Assembly (NCBI GenBank): GCA_031551635.1
Contig: JAVBNH010000038.1
Coordinates: forward strand, 1-6,048
DNA: 6,048 nucleotides
Direction of reading: 5' to 3'
DNA from: JAVBNH01 sp031551635
Lineage (GTDB): Bacteria; Bacillota; Clostridia; Oscillospirales; Acutalibacteraceae
Made by a program: the position numbers and the translations under genes. Within the stretch, counting starts at the first letter, position 1. Each line of letters opens with the position of its first letter. This document shows positions 4,683 to 6,048 of the stretch, in pieces. The notes under the pieces are model-generated. The model was not told the DNA's origin, did no database searches, and saw only the letters and a program-made list of their open reading frames with translations.

Positions 4683-5534
4683 ATGTCTGAGAGAAACAAC
4701 AGCGCAATTGACCCGTCTTGCAAAAAGATTAACGAAGCAATCTGCGTCGATGTTGACAGAGTTTATGATTCCTGCGCGGACAAAGACTGCCTTGCCGATT
4801 TGAGAGTATATTTTTCAGATTGCGAAGAGGCCGTTATTCAGAACGCGACAAGCATTAGATGCCGCGGCTGCGAGGTCTGCGACGTGCTTGTTGAAATCGA
4901 AAAAATTCCGTTCAACAAAGGCTTCTACAGCGTTGACCTGACATTTTTCTTCAGGGTGGCCATCGATGTTATCACCTGCCCCACAGCTCCGACTACAACA
5001 GTCTACGGCTGCAGCGTATTCTCCAAAAAGTGCATCCTTTACGGAAGCGAAGGCACAGTTAAGGAGTTCTCGTCTGAATACTGCCCGGACTGCGTAGACG
5101 AGCAGCTGCCCTGCGCGACTACCAACCCTGTCGCGAAGGTTCAGGTCGCCGACCCAATCTGTCTCGAGGCAAAACTTTGCCGTCCCTGCGACTGCTGCGA
5201 CAATCTTGCAGACGCGTCCCACGGTATCCCCGGCAGAGTCAGAAACCTTTTCCAGGGCGAGTTCCGCTGCCCGAACCACGACAAGGCTGTCAAGGTCACT
5301 ATCGGTCTTTTCAGCATAGTTCAGCTTTCACGCAAGGTTCAGATGCTCATACCCGCGTATGACTTCTGCATCCCGACAAAGGAATGCTGCAACGACATCA
5401 ACGACAATCCCTGCGACGCTTTCAGAAAGATAAAGTTCCCCGTTGACGAGTTTTTCCCGCCAAACGAGAACAATGTCTGCGACTGCGAAATGGACAGCGA
5501 CGACTTCAAAGAAAAAGGCTGCGGATGCAGATAA
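4683..5534 (+). CDS. Cysteine-rich protein of unknown function (possibly spore- or surface-associated)
   Basis: The 283-residue soluble protein has 28 cysteines (about 10 percent), many in short pairs. These include CRGCEVC (60-66), CPDC (134-137), CRPCDCC (166-172), ECC (234-236), CDC (266-268) and the terminal CGCR (280-283). Two less cysteine-dense blocks look like beta-rich folds: residues 68-132 (hydrophobic strands, then KKCILYGSEGTVKEFSS) and 200-226 (VKVTIGLFSIVQLSRKVQML). There is no signal peptide or membrane segment, so it is made in the cytoplasm, and the cysteines suggest metal binding or cross-linking. Cross-linked coat proteins of spore-formers have comparable Cys content, but no named coat family is recognised and this role is inference. 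The start is firm: AGGAGG (4666-4671) lies 11 nt before the ATG. The stop is followed directly by heptamer repeats and a terminator. Confidence 0.85.
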   Translation: MSERNNSAIDPSCKKINEAICVDVDRVYDSCADKDCLADLRVYFSDCEEAVIQNATSIRCRGCEVCDVLVEIEKIPFNKGFYSVDLTFFFRVAIDVITCPTAPTTTVYGCSVFSKKCILYGSEGTVKEFSSEYCPDCVDEQLPCATTNPVAKVQVADPICLEAKLCRPCDCCDNLADASHGIPGRVRNLFQGEFRCPNHDKAVKVTIGLFSIVQLSRKVQMLIPAYDFCIPTKECCNDINDNPCDAFRKIKFPVDEFFPPNENNVCDCEMDSDDFKEKGCGCR

Positions 5535-5562
5535 GGAATTAGGAATTAGGAGTTAGGAATTA
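5535..5562 (+). repeat. Tandem heptamer repeat, GGAATTA x 4
   Basis: Immediately after the stop codon come four 7-bp units (GGAATTA, GGAATTA, GGAGTTA, GGAATTA). They then merge into GGAGTTT at the start of the terminator module. This is the first of three heptamer tracts in the tandem array. Confidence 0.9.
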
Positions 5563-5590
5563 GGAGTTTTTAGCTTTTCCGGTAAAAAAA

Positions 5591-5624
5591 GAGCGTCGGC
5601 TTGCGTCGGCGCTCAGTGTTTTTT
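5591..5624 (+). terminator. Intrinsic terminator of the Cys-rich gene, copy 1
   Basis: GAGCGTCGGC (5591-5600) pairs with GTCGGCGCTC (5605-5614) over ten pairs, two of them G-U, around the loop TTGC. AGTG and then six thymines (5619-5624) follow, and seven adenines precede the stem. It can therefore serve both directions, though the four-base gap before the T-run is not ideal. It lies 57 bp after the Cys-rich stop codon. Confidence 0.7.
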
Positions 5625-5700
5625 GTGTGCCATTTGCGGGCGATAAAAATAATCCTCAAACATATAGAGAAATTCTAATGAGTCTGTTTGTTTAGCATAA

Positions 5701-5770
5701 GGAATTAGAAATTAGGAATTAGGAATTAGGGATTAGGGATTAGGTATTAGGTATTAGGTATTAGGTATTG
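5701..5770 (+). repeat. Tandem heptamer tract, ten units
   Basis: Ten 7-bp units run without interruption: GGAATTA, GAAATTA, GGAATTA twice, GGGATTA twice, GGTATTA three times and GGTATTG. The ordered drift from GGA through GGG to GGT points to successive local duplications. The tract leads straight into module copy 2. Confidence 0.93.
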
Positions 5771-5798
5771 GGAGTTTTTAGCTTTTCCGTTAAAAAAA

Positions 5799-5832
5799 GA
5801 GCGTCGGCTTGCGTCGGCGCTCAGTGTTTTTT
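5799..5832 (+). terminator. Terminator hairpin, copy 2
   Basis: This is the same stem as copy 1 (arms 5799-5808 and 5813-5822, loop TTGC) with AGTG and a T6 run at 5827-5832. It sits 208 bp after copy 1 as part of the duplicated module and would act as a back-up terminator. Confidence 0.65.
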
Positions 5833-5908
5833 GTGTGCCATTTGCGGGCGATAAAAATAATCCTCAAACATATAGAGAAATTCTAATGAGTATGTTTGTT
5901 TAGCATAA

Positions 5909-5950
5909 GGAATTAGGGATTAGGGATTAGGTATTAGGTATTAGGTATTG
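5909..5950 (+). repeat. Tandem heptamer tract, six units
   Basis: The units are GGAATTA, GGGATTA, GGGATTA, GGTATTA, GGTATTA and GGTATTG. The order of types is the same as in the ten-unit tract, but with four units fewer, so one tract derives from the other by copy-number change. Confidence 0.93.
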
Positions 5951-5978
5951 GGAGTTTTTAGCTTTTCCGTTAAAAAAA

Positions 5979-6010
5979 GAGCGTCGGCTTTCGTCGGCGC
6001 TCAGGTTTTT
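5979..6010 (+). terminator. Terminator hairpin, copy 3
   Basis: The same ten-pair stem (5979-5988 with 5993-6002) has loop TTTC instead of TTGC. It is followed by AGG and T5 (6006-6010), a shorter gap and so a better terminator tail than the other copies. Sequence after this point is unique and may be the original flank. The last bases (CCCTGACCCCTA) resemble the start of another CCCTGA-type heptamer tract. Confidence 0.65.
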
Positions 6011-6048
6011 ATAATGCATATTTCATCTTTACTCATCCCTGACCCCTA

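Larger units (their letters stand above)
5563..6005 (+). repeat. Tandem array of a 138-bp terminator module joined by heptamer tracts
   Basis: Module copy 1 is 5563-5700 and copy 2 is 5771-5908. They are the same length and differ at only two positions that I can find (a G/T at 5582 and a C/A near 5684). Copy 3 (5951 to about 6005) contains only the first 55 bases or so, then the sequence diverges. The module starts with GGAGTTTTTAGCTTTTCCG, carries a terminator hairpin and ends TTTAGCATAA. Copies are joined by heptamers, ten units between 1 and 2 and six between 2 and 3. The period is therefore 208 and then 180 bp, differing by exactly four heptamers. No ORF lies within the 514 bp after the Cys-rich gene. 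Confidence 0.93.

Noticed and set aside
4815..5279. Minus-strand frame of 154 codons opposite the Cys-rich gene
   Set aside because: It is a shadow. The plus frame has AGGAGG, a consistent cysteine pattern and a terminator downstream, while the minus frame has no start signal.
5535..6048. CRISPR array, suggested by regularly repeated sequence
   Set aside because: Repeats are contiguous 7-bp units plus a 138-bp near-identical module. There are no unique spacers of constant size between short repeats, and no cas gene.
5535..6048. Insertion sequence or MITE
   Set aside because: No terminal inverted repeats, target-site duplication or transposase fragment could be identified. The modules are direct tandem copies.

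Overview
The window looks like chromosomal DNA from a low-to-mid GC spore-former-type Firmicute, most likely a Clostridia/Oscillospirales (Ruminococcaceae-like) bacterium. That is an inference from three things: strong AGGAGG-type ribosome binding sites with consensus TTGACA promoters, a YtrA-type GntR regulator beside an ABC exporter of the kind common in Clostridia, and a very cysteine-rich soluble protein of the sort often seen among spore-associated proteins. No RNA gene, CRISPR array, transposase or phage gene was seen.

Left edge (1-435): an AT-rich divergent regulatory region. A near-consensus minus-strand promoter (156-184) fires leftward towards the start of a Lys-rich ORF that runs off the window. 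A plus-strand promoter (293-321) fires rightward. Its -35 box lies in the centre of an 8-bp-arm inverted repeat, and its -10 box abuts a perfect 17-bp-arm palindrome (320-354). Eight tandem CTGGATA-type heptamers follow in the predicted leader.

Middle (436-4387): a three-gene efflux-type cassette. It contains a small GntR/YtrA-like repressor, an ABC ATPase and a large permease. The permease has about nine membrane segments and a roughly 400-residue C-terminal extracytoplasmic domain. The ATPase and permease genes overlap by 26 bp and are surely co-translated. The regulator probably senses a ligand, or stress caused by a cell-envelope-active compound, and controls the transporter through the palindromic sites. 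The substrate cannot be read from the sequence.

Right part (4388-6048): a short intergenic region with heptamer repeats, a perfect 24-bp palindrome, and traces of a tiny minus-strand reading frame with a good ribosome binding site. Next comes a 283-residue protein with 28 cysteines, of unknown function (possibly spore- or surface-associated). The last 514 bp have no gene. They hold a tandem array in which a 138-bp module carrying an intrinsic-terminator hairpin is repeated (two full copies and one partial), with the copies joined by GGAATTA/GGTATTA heptamer tracts of different lengths.

The most unusual theme is that three separate gaps each carry tandem 7-bp repeats with a GG(A/T/G) core but different sequences, resembling the heptanucleotide STRRs known from cyanobacteria.
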